Positions 18,882 to 26,811 of a stretch of DNA of 64,000 nucleotides are shown in pieces. Each line of letters starts with the position of its first letter. The first letter of the stretch is position 1. This stretch comes from Terriglobia bacterium (GTDB taxonomy: Bacteria; Acidobacteriota; Terriglobia; Versatilivoradales; Versatilivoraceae). The notes beneath the pieces are model-generated. The model saw only the letters and a program-made list of their open reading frames with translations. It was not told the origin of the DNA and ran no database searches. The stretch spans positions 901,136 to 965,135 of the forward strand of contig OX638355.1 in assembly GCA_951813285.1 (NCBI GenBank), in the 5' to 3' direction. Made by a program: the position numbers and the translations under genes.

Positions 18882-19937
18882 ATGGATACCGGATCTGGAT
18901 CGATTCCATCCATGAACGGGCGCGAGAGGGTCATGGCTGCGCTGCGGCGCGAGCCGGTGGATCGCACCCCTGTCTGCAACCCGACCTCGGTGGCCACGGT
19001 CGAGCTCATGGACCTGGTCGACGCCTCCTTTCCCGAAGCCAATCAGCAGCCCGAGCTCATGGCTCGCCTGGCGGCTACGGGATATACCGAGCTGGGGTTC
19101 GATACCATCATGCCGGTGTTTACCATCATTCAGGACTCCTCGGCGCTGGGATGCAAGATCCAGTGGGAGCAAAAGGACAACTGGCCGACCGTGAAGATGC
19201 GTGAACCCATCTGGGAGACCCCTGACGACATCAAGATTCCTCCCGACTTCCTGACCCATCGAGATACCCGCTGCGTCCTGGAGGCCATCAAGATCCTCAA
19301 GAAGGAATACGGCAACGAGGTGGCCATCGTCGGCAAGACCATGGGGCCCTGGTCGCTCGGCTATCACTGCTTCGGGGTGGAGCCCTTTCTGCTGATGTCG
19401 CTGGACGATCCCGGGAAGACCAAGCTCTGCCTGGACAGAATGAAAGAGGCCACCATCCAGTTCGGAATCGCTCAAGTGGAGGCCGGAGCCGACGCCATCA
19501 CGCTGCCCGATCACGCCACCGGAGACCTGGTGAGCGGTGACTACTACAGGAGATACCTCCGCGAGCTCCACATCGAGTTCGCCGAAAAGATACGGATTCC
19601 GATCATTCTGCACATCTGTGGGAAGACGGTGGACCGCATGGAATACATCGCCCAGACGGGGATGGCCGCCTTCCATTACGACTCCAAGAACGAGCCGCAA
19701 GAGTCCGTTGACATCATGAAGAACCGCATCTCCCTGGTGGGAAACATCAACAATCCGGAGACGCTCTTCTCCAAGGGCCCTGAAGAGGTCCGGCAAGAGG
19801 TGCTCAAGAACCTGGACGCGGGGGTTCAGATGGTGGGACCCGAATGCGCCATCCCGCTGCAGACATCCATTGAGAACCTGAAGGAGATCCCGCTGACGGT
19901 GAGAGACTGGACCCGGGAGCAGGCCGCCGGAGGTTGA
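18882..19937 (+). CDS. UroD-type cobalamin methyltransferase (MtaA/CmuA family)
   Basis: Members move methyl groups between a methylated substrate, or coenzyme M/THF, and the cobalt of a corrinoid protein. The start NGRERVMAALRREPVDRTPV is typical of the uroporphyrinogen-decarboxylase fold. The zinc site reads H-x-C-x75-C: His244 and Cys246 in LHICGKTVD, and Cys322 in VGPECAIPL. The Asp/His-rich segment ITLPDHATGDLVSGDYY is also characteristic. Decarboxylase use in haem synthesis is excluded by the zinc motif and by the neighbours. It is followed after 27 bases by its probable partner, the corrinoid protein. The methyl donor is unknown. By analogy with CmuA it may be the substrate-side methyltransferase, because no other candidate exists in the operon. 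Confidence 0.88.
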   Translation: MDTGSGSIPSMNGRERVMAALRREPVDRTPVCNPTSVATVELMDLVDASFPEANQQPELMARLAATGYTELGFDTIMPVFTIIQDSSALGCKIQWEQKDNWPTVKMREPIWETPDDIKIPPDFLTHRDTRCVLEAIKILKKEYGNEVAIVGKTMGPWSLGYHCFGVEPFLLMSLDDPGKTKLCLDRMKEATIQFGIAQVEAGADAITLPDHATGDLVSGDYYRRYLRELHIEFAEKIRIPIILHICGKTVDRMEYIAQTGMAAFHYDSKNEPQESVDIMKNRISLVGNINNPETLFSKGPEEVRQEVLKNLDAGVQMVGPECAIPLQTSIENLKEIPLTVRDWTREQAAGG

Positions 19938-19964
19938 GGGCGGGTAGACGACCGAGAGGGAATC

Positions 19965-20723
19965 ATGGCCAATATCGCAGACATCCGGAACGAATTCCTC
20001 CGTGACGAGATCGAAGAATTCCTTGAACGCCCCGTGGAGATCGAGCGGACGGTCGGCATTTTCGCCAAGGCGAGACCCGCCATGCAGGACATTGCCGCCG
20101 CCCTGATCGAGGGTGAGAACGACACCGTGGATCGCTTGACCAGGGCGGCTCTGGATGACGGGATTGAAGCCCTCGAGATTATGGACGACGGGCTGATCGC
20201 GGGAATGGGGGTGGTAGGGATCAAGTTCCGCGAAAACTTTATCTTCGTGCCGGAGGTTCTGGCCTGCGCCCGGGCCATGAAAGCCGGAATGGTGCACATC
20301 GAGCCCATCCTTTCGGCTTCGGGCGTCAAGCCCCTGGGCAGGGTCATCATGGGGACGGTCAAGGGCGATCTCCACGATATCGGCAAGAACCTGTGCATCA
20401 TGATGCTTCGGGGCGCGGGGTTCGTGGTGATCGACCTGGGCGTGGATACCTCGGCGGACGAATTCATCGATGCCATCGAGGAGCACGAGGCCTCGCTGAT
20501 GGGGATGTCGGCCCTGTTGACCACCACCATGCCCAACATGGGGAAGACCATCGAGGCCTTTATCGATGCCGACCTGCGGGACGACGTCAAGATCATGGTG
20601 GGGGGCGCGCCGGTCACCCAGGAGTTTGCCGACGACATGGGCGCCGACGGGTACGGGAAGGATGCGCTGGCTTGCGTCGAGTTGGCCAAGACGCTGCTGA
20701 GCGCGGAAGTGGAAGCACCTTAG
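19965..20723 (+). CDS. Corrinoid (B12-binding) methyl-carrier protein
   Basis: This protein carries the methyl group on cobalamin between two methyltransferases. An N-terminal helical cap (residues 35-115, AAALIEGENDTVDRLTRAAL) precedes a Rossmann-like B12 domain. The base-off/His-on signature D-x-H-x-x-G is DLHDIG near residue 138, followed by LCIMMLRGAGFVVIDLG and the VGGAPVTQEFAD segment that closes the nucleotide-tail pocket. At 252 residues it is slightly longer than MtbC/MttC (about 210), with about 35 extra residues at the start. It sits between the UroD-type enzyme and the reductive activator, the usual company. Confidence 0.92.
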   Translation: MANIADIRNEFLRDEIEEFLERPVEIERTVGIFAKARPAMQDIAAALIEGENDTVDRLTRAALDDGIEALEIMDDGLIAGMGVVGIKFRENFIFVPEVLACARAMKAGMVHIEPILSASGVKPLGRVIMGTVKGDLHDIGKNLCIMMLRGAGFVVIDLGVDTSADEFIDAIEEHEASLMGMSALLTTTMPNMGKTIEAFIDADLRDDVKIMVGGAPVTQEFADDMGADGYGKDALACVELAKTLLSAEVEAP

Positions 20724-20730
20724 CGCCGTC

Positions 20731-21000
20731 ATGCAAAAAATTGACAAGGCCGAATACGAAAAACGTCTGAAGCGGATCAGCGAGCTGTTCTCGAGCATGG
20801 TCGTTCATGCCGATGAGTTGTCCACTTACCGCTGCCCCTACAAGAACCGCTTCGATCAGTGTACGGCCAAGTTCGGATGTCGCAACCAGCGTCGGCCCCC
20901 GGTCAAGGGGGACCTTCTGCTGTGCGGCGGAGACGACAAGTTGGACTACCGCAGCGCCTGGGAGACCCAGGCCGAGGACGGCGGCACGCCCGGGCAGTGA
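20731..21000 (+). CDS. Small Cys-rich protein in the corrinoid operon
   Basis: This 89-residue protein is not one I can name. After a charged helix (EYEKRLKRISELFSSMVVHA) it shows four cysteines: CPYKNRFDQCTAKFGCRNQ (C-x9-C-x5-C) and a fourth in LLLCGGDDK. That spacing could hold zinc or an iron-sulfur cluster. It begins seven bases after the corrinoid protein and ends 17 bases before the activator. The tight position suggests a part in loading, protecting or reactivating the corrinoid. The ribosome site is weak, so translation may be coupled to the gene before. The function is inferred from place only. Confidence 0.75.
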   Translation: MQKIDKAEYEKRLKRISELFSSMVVHADELSTYRCPYKNRFDQCTAKFGCRNQRRPPVKGDLLLCGGDDKLDYRSAWETQAEDGGTPGQ

Positions 21001-21017
21001 CTGAGACAGGACACTCG

Positions 21018-22658
21018 ATGGGCACCATTCGGCACAATGATCGGAGTCTTGATCTGGAGGCGGGCAGGACGCTCTTCGACTATGCCGACGAGCTGCGGGT
21101 ACAGGTGCCCACCTCCTGCGGCAGGACCGGATCCTGCCATGAGTGTATTGTAGAAGTTCAGCAGGGGATGGAGGCGCTCTGTCCCCGAAGCCCCAGCGAA
21201 TCCTTCCTGCGCGACCCCTACCGGTTGGCCTGCCAGTCCGCTGTCATCGACGACAGCGGCGATATCGACTTCGCGCCCCTCCGGCGCAAACCCCAGATTC
21301 TCACCAGGGCAACCCCGGTCAAGACGTTGCAGCCGGATCCGATGGTGGTCCGTCGAGCAGACGAGGTTGTCTACGACGGGCAGGTCATCGACCGCTACCG
21401 GGGACATTTGTACGGACTTGCCATGGACCTGGGGACCACCACCGTGGTGATCGAACTGGTGGATCTGGAAAATGGCGAGACGCTGGCGGTCGCTTCCTTC
21501 GAGAACCCTCAGCGATTCGGAGGAAGCGACATCATGAATCGGATTTCCTACGATGGGGGACCGTTTCAGGGTGAGCTCCACCAGGCCATTGTGAAGGGAC
21601 TCAACTTCGAGATCCGTGAGCTCTGCAAGCGGCTGCGCATTCGCCGCCGGGAGATCTACGAGGTGGCGGTGGCCGGCAACTCGACCATGCGCGACCTCTT
21701 CTTCGGTCTGGACGTTCAGAGCATCGGGCAAAAGCCATACAAGTCCTTGATCGAGCATGAAGTCCTGGAGGGAAAGCGCCAGAGCATGGCTCTCACCGTC
21801 GAGGCCGGAAGCCTGGGGGTCCAGGTCCATCCCCGGGCTCGCATCTTCGGACTGCCCTTGATTGCCAGCCATGTGGGAGCCGATACGGCTGCCGACCTGG
21901 TGGCCATCGACATGGAACGCCGGGACGAAGTCACCATGCTGGTGGATGTGGGAACCAACACCGAAGTGGTGGTCGGGAACGGAGAACGGATGATGACGGC
22001 CTCCTGTCCGGCCGGCCCTGCCTTCGAAGGGGGCCTAATCAAGTACGGAATGCCGGGATGCGAGGGGGCCATCGAATCCATCGGCGCCGTGAACGGACGC
22101 TTCGACTATCGAACCATCGGCAACGTGCAGCCCCAGGGGATCTGCGGATCCGGGCTGATCGACCTCTTGGCGGAGCTGCGTCGTACCGATCAGATGACAC
22201 CCAAGGGGGTTTTTGCCAACAAGGCCTTCGAAATCAACGTGGTTCCCGAGCACGGGATCACCCTCTCCAGAGAGGATGCCAGCAATCTGGCTCAGGCCAA
22301 GGCGGCCAATTTCTGTGGGCAATACATTGTCATGCGGCGTTTCGGCATCGCTCCGGGGGACGTCCGCCGGCTCTACCTGGCAGGGGGCTTCGCCAATTAC
22401 GTCGACGTGGCCAATGCCATTGAAATCGGATTCCTGGCTCCGGTGGATCGGGATCGCATCGTCAAGGTGGGCAATGCGGCGGTTCAGGGAGCCAAGGCGG
22501 TGCTGCTGTCCCGCAGCCGGCGGGAATCCCTGGAACGCCTGATCGGGCGGATCGAGCACGTCGAACTGGAGACTACGCCGGATTTCTTCGAAGTCTTCGT
22601 GGAGGGGTGTCAATTCAAGCCCATGCCTCAAGAAACCACCGACCTGAAGGTGGGGTAG
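21018..22658 (+). CDS. Reductive activator of corrinoid proteins (2Fe-2S + ASKHA, DUF4445 type)
   Basis: RACE proteins use ATP to reduce inactive Co(II) corrinoid back to Co(I). The N-terminal ferredoxin domain has Cys34, Cys40 and Cys43 (SCGRTGSCHEC) and Cys72 (LACQ), the plant-type 2Fe-2S pattern. A linker precedes the ASKHA ATPase domain with AMDLGTTTVVIELVDL, a second phosphate loop LVDVGTNTEVVVGNG and VAGNSTMRDLFFGLD. The GICGSGLIDLLAEL and LAGGFANYVDVANAIEIGF motifs complete the fold. The frame opens 53 codons earlier over the preceding gene, but AGGA before the ATG at 21018 and the neat domain start fix the beginning (546 residues). It links the operon firmly to corrinoid chemistry. 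Confidence 0.92.
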   Translation: MGTIRHNDRSLDLEAGRTLFDYADELRVQVPTSCGRTGSCHECIVEVQQGMEALCPRSPSESFLRDPYRLACQSAVIDDSGDIDFAPLRRKPQILTRATPVKTLQPDPMVVRRADEVVYDGQVIDRYRGHLYGLAMDLGTTTVVIELVDLENGETLAVASFENPQRFGGSDIMNRISYDGGPFQGELHQAIVKGLNFEIRELCKRLRIRRREIYEVAVAGNSTMRDLFFGLDVQSIGQKPYKSLIEHEVLEGKRQSMALTVEAGSLGVQVHPRARIFGLPLIASHVGADTAADLVAIDMERRDEVTMLVDVGTNTEVVVGNGERMMTASCPAGPAFEGGLIKYGMPGCEGAIESIGAVNGRFDYRTIGNVQPQGICGSGLIDLLAELRRTDQMTPKGVFANKAFEINVVPEHGITLSREDASNLAQAKAANFCGQYIVMRRFGIAPGDVRRLYLAGGFANYVDVANAIEIGFLAPVDRDRIVKVGNAAVQGAKAVLLSRSRRESLERLIGRIEHVELETTPDFFEVFVEGCQFKPMPQETTDLKVG

Positions 22659-22660
22659 CC

Positions 22661-24325
22661 ATGAATCCGTCCGCCCTCGACTCCAATCCCTCAGGCAGTT
22701 CCTGGGTCAAACAGCCGCTGGCGCACTTGCTGAGGGAGACTGACACCTTTGTGACCTGCGTCGAACTGGTGACCTCCCGGGGCGTCATCACCGAGCGCAG
22801 CGGGCGTCGGGTTCTGGAGCTGGCTCGCGGTTTGGCCCGGGATCCGCGGGTCCATGCTCTCAGCATTACCGACAATCCCGGAGGCAACGCCATGTTGAGC
22901 TCGGACACTCTGGGGACCGATCTGATTGCGCGGGGGCAGGAGGTGATCATCCATCTCTCCTGCAAGGACTGGAACCGCAATGCCCTTCAAAGCCGGGGCT
23001 GGAAGCTGGCCAGCGAGGGCTTCAACAATATTCTGGCCCTGTCCGGAGACTGTCCCACCGGCGGTTACGCGGGTCAGGCCAGCGGCGTTTTCGACATCGA
23101 TTCGGTGGGGTTGCTGCAGATGTATTCGGACATGAACGCGGGCTTGACGGCCGAAGGGCGGGGTGAAGCCACCATGGAACCCACCCGGTTCTTCCTGGGA
23201 GCGGTGGTCACCAACTTCAAGCGTCACGAGCGCGAGGTGATGCCCCAGTACTTCAAGCTGGCGCTGAAGGTCAGGAGCGGGGCCCAATTCATCATCAATC
23301 AGATCGGCTACGACTCGCGCAAGCAGGATGAACTACTGAAGGCCATGAGTCACTACCGTCTACAGGTTCCGATGCTGGCCAATGTCTACGTCCTGAGTCG
23401 GCCCGCGGCTCGCTTTTTCAACACCGGCGCCATTCCCGGTGTGGTGGTGACCGACGAGCTGCTCAGTGTGGTGGAGAAGCAGGCAAAATCACCGGACAAG
23501 GGAAGAGCCTTTTTCCTCGAGCTGGCAGCCAAACAGTGCGCCATCGCTCGCGGGCTGGGTTATCGGGGGGTCTACCTGGGAGGACACCTCAAGCTGGAGC
23601 ACTATGCCCGGGTGCTCTCCATCGCCGACAGTTTTGGCGAGCACGACTGGAAAGACTTCGCCAGGGAGATCCGGTTTCCGCAGAAGGACGAGTTCTATCT
23701 CTTTGACGGCAACCCCGAGACCGGCCTGAGTTCCACCGAGATCAACCCATCCTACCTGGCCTCCAAGACCCCGGAGGCCCTCGACGCCCTGCGGGGCCGA
23801 CTTCCTCTGAACTACAAGCTCAATCGCTGGGTTCACGAGAGGGTTTTCGAGAAGGAGAGTCCGGGATTTCCCCTGGGTCAGGGTTTCTATCGGGCGGTGG
23901 AGCGGTCCGGTCCGGGCGCGCGGAAGGCCTTGCACGGGATAGAGCATGCTCTTAAGATAGTGGGCTTCGATTGCCGCGACTGCGGGGATTGCTCGCTGCC
24001 GGACATTGCCTATCTTTGTCCGGAGTCACAGTGTGCCAAGAACCAGCGGAACGGCCCCTGCGGAGGCACCCGCCAGGGCAAGTGCGAGGTGGGGGAAAAG
24101 GAGTGCATCTGGGCCTTGGCCTACGACAGGTTGAAGGCTTACGGCGAAGAAGAAGGCATGCTGGAGCGGCCGGTGGTTTTTCGCAACGGCGCTCTCAGAG
24201 GAACCAGCGCCTGGGCCAACGCCTTCCTGGGGCGTGACCACCACGCGGCTGGCGGAGAGAGTGGGGGGGCTCCCGATCCGGCCCCTCGAAAGGGCGCTGA
24301 CCCGCAGGGTTTCAAGACAGGGTGA
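22661..24325 (+). CDS. Methylenetetrahydrofolate reductase fused to a MetV-like Cys domain
   Basis: The N-terminal part is a MetF-type FAD barrel that interconverts methyl- and methylene-THF. It shows TCVELVTSRGVITERSG, LSITDNPGG and the folate-site segment NNILALSGDCPTGGYAG. The C-terminal 120 residues hold a cysteine-rich MetV-like module starting near residue 438 (CRDCGDCSLPDIAYLCPES, then CAKNQRNGPCGGTRQGKC), which in acetogens and some aerobes is a separate protein that binds iron-sulfur clusters. Here the two are one 554-residue chain. The start ATG is two bases after the stop of the activator gene. In this setting it probably runs toward oxidation, turning captured methyl groups into methylene-THF. 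Confidence 0.87.
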   Translation: MNPSALDSNPSGSSWVKQPLAHLLRETDTFVTCVELVTSRGVITERSGRRVLELARGLARDPRVHALSITDNPGGNAMLSSDTLGTDLIARGQEVIIHLSCKDWNRNALQSRGWKLASEGFNNILALSGDCPTGGYAGQASGVFDIDSVGLLQMYSDMNAGLTAEGRGEATMEPTRFFLGAVVTNFKRHEREVMPQYFKLALKVRSGAQFIINQIGYDSRKQDELLKAMSHYRLQVPMLANVYVLSRPAARFFNTGAIPGVVVTDELLSVVEKQAKSPDKGRAFFLELAAKQCAIARGLGYRGVYLGGHLKLEHYARVLSIADSFGEHDWKDFAREIRFPQKDEFYLFDGNPETGLSSTEINPSYLASKTPEALDALRGRLPLNYKLNRWVHERVFEKESPGFPLGQGFYRAVERSGPGARKALHGIEHALKIVGFDCRDCGDCSLPDIAYLCPESQCAKNQRNGPCGGTRQGKCEVGEKECIWALAYDRLKAYGEEEGMLERPVVFRNGALRGTSAWANAFLGRDHHAAGGESGGAPDPAPRKGADPQGFKTG

Positions 24326-24390
24326 AACGGTGCGGAAGACACAGGGTCTTTACAGGTCCTGGCCGGCAACCCGGTAAGAATGTGGAGGCT

Positions 24391-25425
24391 ATGAACAGGA
24401 ACGGGAACCAGCTTCAATTCACGACCATCGGCGAGAACATTCACACCACCCGGGTCTTGTTGAGAAAGGGGAAGCGAATCGGCGAGAATCCCGCCGGCCT
24501 GGAATCGGTCAACTACAGGACTTCCGAAGGAGAGACCCGTTACCTGCCCATCCCGGAAGCGGTCAAGCGAGCCCAGGATTACCAGGAGGGTCGGGTCAAG
24601 CATGTGAAGATCGCCGTCCTGGCGGCCCAGGCCGGCGGCGCCGAGTCGGAAGAGGGGCTCAGATATCTCCGCTACCTGGTGGAGCGGCAGTTGTCGGCGG
24701 GGGTCGACTTCCTCGATCTGAATGTGGATGAGGTGTCCCTCAAGTTGAATGAGCAGAAGGAGGCCATGCAATGGCTGGTTCGAACAGTGCAGTCCATGAG
24801 CCCCGTTCCGGTTTCGGTGGATTCCTCCAACATCGAGATCATTCAGGCGGGTTTGGAAGCCTGTCATGACAAGGTGGGGAGAAACCTGCTGAATTCGGCC
24901 TCCCTGGAGCGCCTGGAAGCCCTGGACCTGGCCCGGGAACACGACACCAAGGTGATCGTGACGGCGGCCGGTGAGAAGGGGATGCCCCAGAACGAGGTGG
25001 AGCGTCTGGAGAACGCCTCTCGGATGGTGGAGGCCGCCCTGTCCAGGGGGATCTCCCTGGACAGTATCTACGTGGACGTCCTGGTGTTTCCCATCTCGGT
25101 CGACGGTCAGTTCGGCCACCATGCCCTGGAGACCATCCGGCAGCTGCGGGCCGGATACGGACCGGAGGTCCATATCACCGGTGGCCTGAGCAACGTTTCC
25201 TTTGGACTGCCCCGCCGGCGGCTGATCAACGATGTCTTCATTCTCCTGTCCCTGGAGGCGGGAGCGGACAGCGGGATCATCGACCCGGTGGCCAGCAACC
25301 TGCAGGCGATCCTCTCCATGGACCGCCAGGCCGATACCTACCGGATGACGGAGGATCTGCTGCTGGGGAGGGACCGTCACTGCAAGAATTTCCTGCGGGC
25401 CTACCGCAAGGGGGAATTACAGTAG
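24391..25425 (+). CDS. Methyl-THF:corrinoid methyltransferase (pterin-binding, DHPS-like)
   Basis: This pterin-binding TIM barrel (MtrH/AcsE/CmuB/MetH-domain superfamily) moves the methyl group from the corrinoid protein to tetrahydrofolate. Recognisable blocks are FTTIGENIHTTRVLLRKG at the start, AGVDFLDLNVDEVSL, PVPVSVDSSNIEIIQAGLEA and ITGGLSNVSFGLPRRRLIN. GTGGAGG precedes the ATG at 24391; the frame is open 23 codons earlier without a site. It follows the MetF-MetV gene by 65 bases. Together with the UroD-type enzyme and the corrinoid protein it completes a CmuAB-like two-methyltransferase route onto folate. 344 residues. Confidence 0.88.
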   Translation: MNRNGNQLQFTTIGENIHTTRVLLRKGKRIGENPAGLESVNYRTSEGETRYLPIPEAVKRAQDYQEGRVKHVKIAVLAAQAGGAESEEGLRYLRYLVERQLSAGVDFLDLNVDEVSLKLNEQKEAMQWLVRTVQSMSPVPVSVDSSNIEIIQAGLEACHDKVGRNLLNSASLERLEALDLAREHDTKVIVTAAGEKGMPQNEVERLENASRMVEAALSRGISLDSIYVDVLVFPISVDGQFGHHALETIRQLRAGYGPEVHITGGLSNVSFGLPRRRLINDVFILLSLEAGADSGIIDPVASNLQAILSMDRQADTYRMTEDLLLGRDRHCKNFLRAYRKGELQ

Positions 25426-25566
25426 CTGTCCCGGCAGGGCGCGAGTCCAGGGTTTTCTTGGAAGTAGCATTGGATCGCCGAGAGTTAGTCAATTGGTCGC
25501 CTGCGCGGCTACAGGGCTCAGGGGATCGAACGACCCCGGGCGCCAGCCCTGGGATTCGAGTGGAGC

Positions 25567-25620
25567 CGCAAAGCGGCGGCAGCAGGTAGCCGTGGGCGCA
25601 AGCCCATCGAACCGGGACGC
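25567..25620. repeat. Partial dispersed repeat, inverted copy, inside the operon
   Basis: GGCGGCAGCAGGTAGCCGTG and the following GGGCGCAAGCCCAT are the reverse complement of the central part of the repeat at 7329-7472. It lies in the 218-base gap between the methyltransferase and the PF13769-like gene. The rest of that gap (from about 25490) is also palindromic, with GGGCGCCAGCCC. Confidence 0.55.
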
Positions 25621-25643
25621 GGGAGAGGGAGCAGGCTGGAATC

Positions 25644-25955
25644 ATGCCGCAATATCAGATTTTGTTCTGGAAAGACATTCCGGCCCAGATCAAGGTCTAC
25701 GAGGGCCGTCGCGGCGTTTCCAGGCCGTTGGCCGACCGCTTCCAGGTCGAGATCGACCGGGTGGCCATGGCCGAGGGCCTGGCGGGCACGGATGACTACC
25801 TGGACCAGTGGCACTGGACGGCCAGACAGGAACGGTCCGGAACCACCCAAGAGGTACTGGACAGTCTTGAAGAGGAGTTGCAACGGGAGTTTGACTCCCG
25901 CAGGCGCAAGCGTGCCGGGCGTAAGGGCAAGTCCGGGGAAGATTCAGCGGGGTAG
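25644..25955 (+). CDS. PF13769-like 'virulence factor' family small protein
   Basis: The start MPQYQILFWKDIPAQIKVY, followed by RPLADRFQVEIDRVAMAEGL and TDDYLDQWHW, matches, from memory, a small family labelled 'virulence factor' in databases. It is commonly coded beside MetF/MetV-type and B12-methyltransferase genes in proteobacteria. The label is uninformative; its real job is probably in this C1 pathway. The 103-residue protein is soluble, acidic then Lys/Arg-rich at the end (RRRKRAGRKGK). It ends three bases before the SDR gene, so the operon continues through it despite the repeat upstream. Confidence 0.7.
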   Translation: MPQYQILFWKDIPAQIKVYEGRRGVSRPLADRFQVEIDRVAMAEGLAGTDDYLDQWHWTARQERSGTTQEVLDSLEEELQREFDSRRRKRAGRKGKSGEDSAG

Positions 25956-25958
25956 CCG

Positions 25959-26747
25959 ATGGCAGCAACCAGACTGAGATTGGAGAACAAGGTGGCCCTG
26001 GTCACTGGGGCCTCTCGCGGCATAGGCAGGGCGATCGCCTTGGCCTTTGCCGAGGAGGGAGCCGCGGTGGCCGTCAACTACGCCGCCAATGGCCGTTTGG
26101 CCGAAGAGGTGCGTGAAGCCATCGCCTCGGCCGGGGGCCGCGCCCTCTGCGTTCAAGCCGACGTGGGAGTTGCCGGAGAGGTGGACTCCATGGTCCGGCA
26201 GGTACTGCAGGAGTACGGGCGAATCGATATCCTGGTCAACAATGCCGGACTTCTCAACCAGGAGCCTTCGCTGGAGGCGACCGGGGCCGGGTTCGACCGG
26301 ATGGTGGAGGTCAACGTCAAGGGGGTCATCCGCTGTGCAGCGGCCGTGGCGGAGGGCATGAAGCAGCGAGGCCGGGGAAAGATCATCAACGTCTCCTCCA
26401 TTGCCGCTCTGGGCACATCCATGCCCGGAGTGACCGGTTACGCCATGACCAAGGCCTCGGTCAACATGTTTACCCGACGGCTTGCCAGGGAACTGGGCCC
26501 CCACAACATCACCGTGAATGCCATTGCGCCCGGATTTATCCTCACCGACATGTCTCGGGAGGGCGCCCGAGCCAGCGGGACCTACATCGACGGCATCGCA
26601 GACCGGACCATGCTGCGTCGAGTGGGCGAGCCGGTGGACATCGCGGGGGTGGCCCTCTTTCTGGCCTCGGACGACTCGTCCTTCATGACGGGGCAGGTGC
26701 TCACCGTGGATGGCGGGCGCATCGACTATCTTACCCACTCGGTGTAA
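25959..26747 (+). CDS. Short-chain dehydrogenase/reductase
   Basis: A classical SDR of 262 residues that would use NAD(P)H on an alcohol, ketone or sugar-acid type substrate. The cofactor motif is TGASRGIG, with NNAG at residues 93-96 or so, a catalytic serine in INVSSIAAL and Y-x-x-x-K in TGYAMTKAS. The C-terminus GQVLTVDGG is typical of the FabG-like subfamily. It begins three bases after the PF13769-like gene. Its place among demethylation genes and two 2-hydroxyacid dehydrogenases suggests that it oxidises the demethylated product. The substrate is unknown. Confidence 0.9.
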   Translation: MAATRLRLENKVALVTGASRGIGRAIALAFAEEGAAVAVNYAANGRLAEEVREAIASAGGRALCVQADVGVAGEVDSMVRQVLQEYGRIDILVNNAGLLNQEPSLEATGAGFDRMVEVNVKGVIRCAAAVAEGMKQRGRGKIINVSSIAALGTSMPGVTGYAMTKASVNMFTRRLARELGPHNITVNAIAPGFILTDMSREGARASGTYIDGIADRTMLRRVGEPVDIAGVALFLASDDSSFMTGQVLTVDGGRIDYLTHSV

Positions 26748-26811
26748 CCGGTCCGTCGGGCCCCTGGGGCGCTTCGGATGTAGTGCCGAGTTCCAAGGAA
26801 ACGAATTCCGT

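Noticed and set aside
18078-20798. A 906-residue open frame on the minus strand across the corrinoid genes
   Set aside because: It is an antisense shadow. The plus strand holds recognisable UroD-type and B12 proteins, and the antisense product has a low-complexity His/Gly/Asp composition with no motif.
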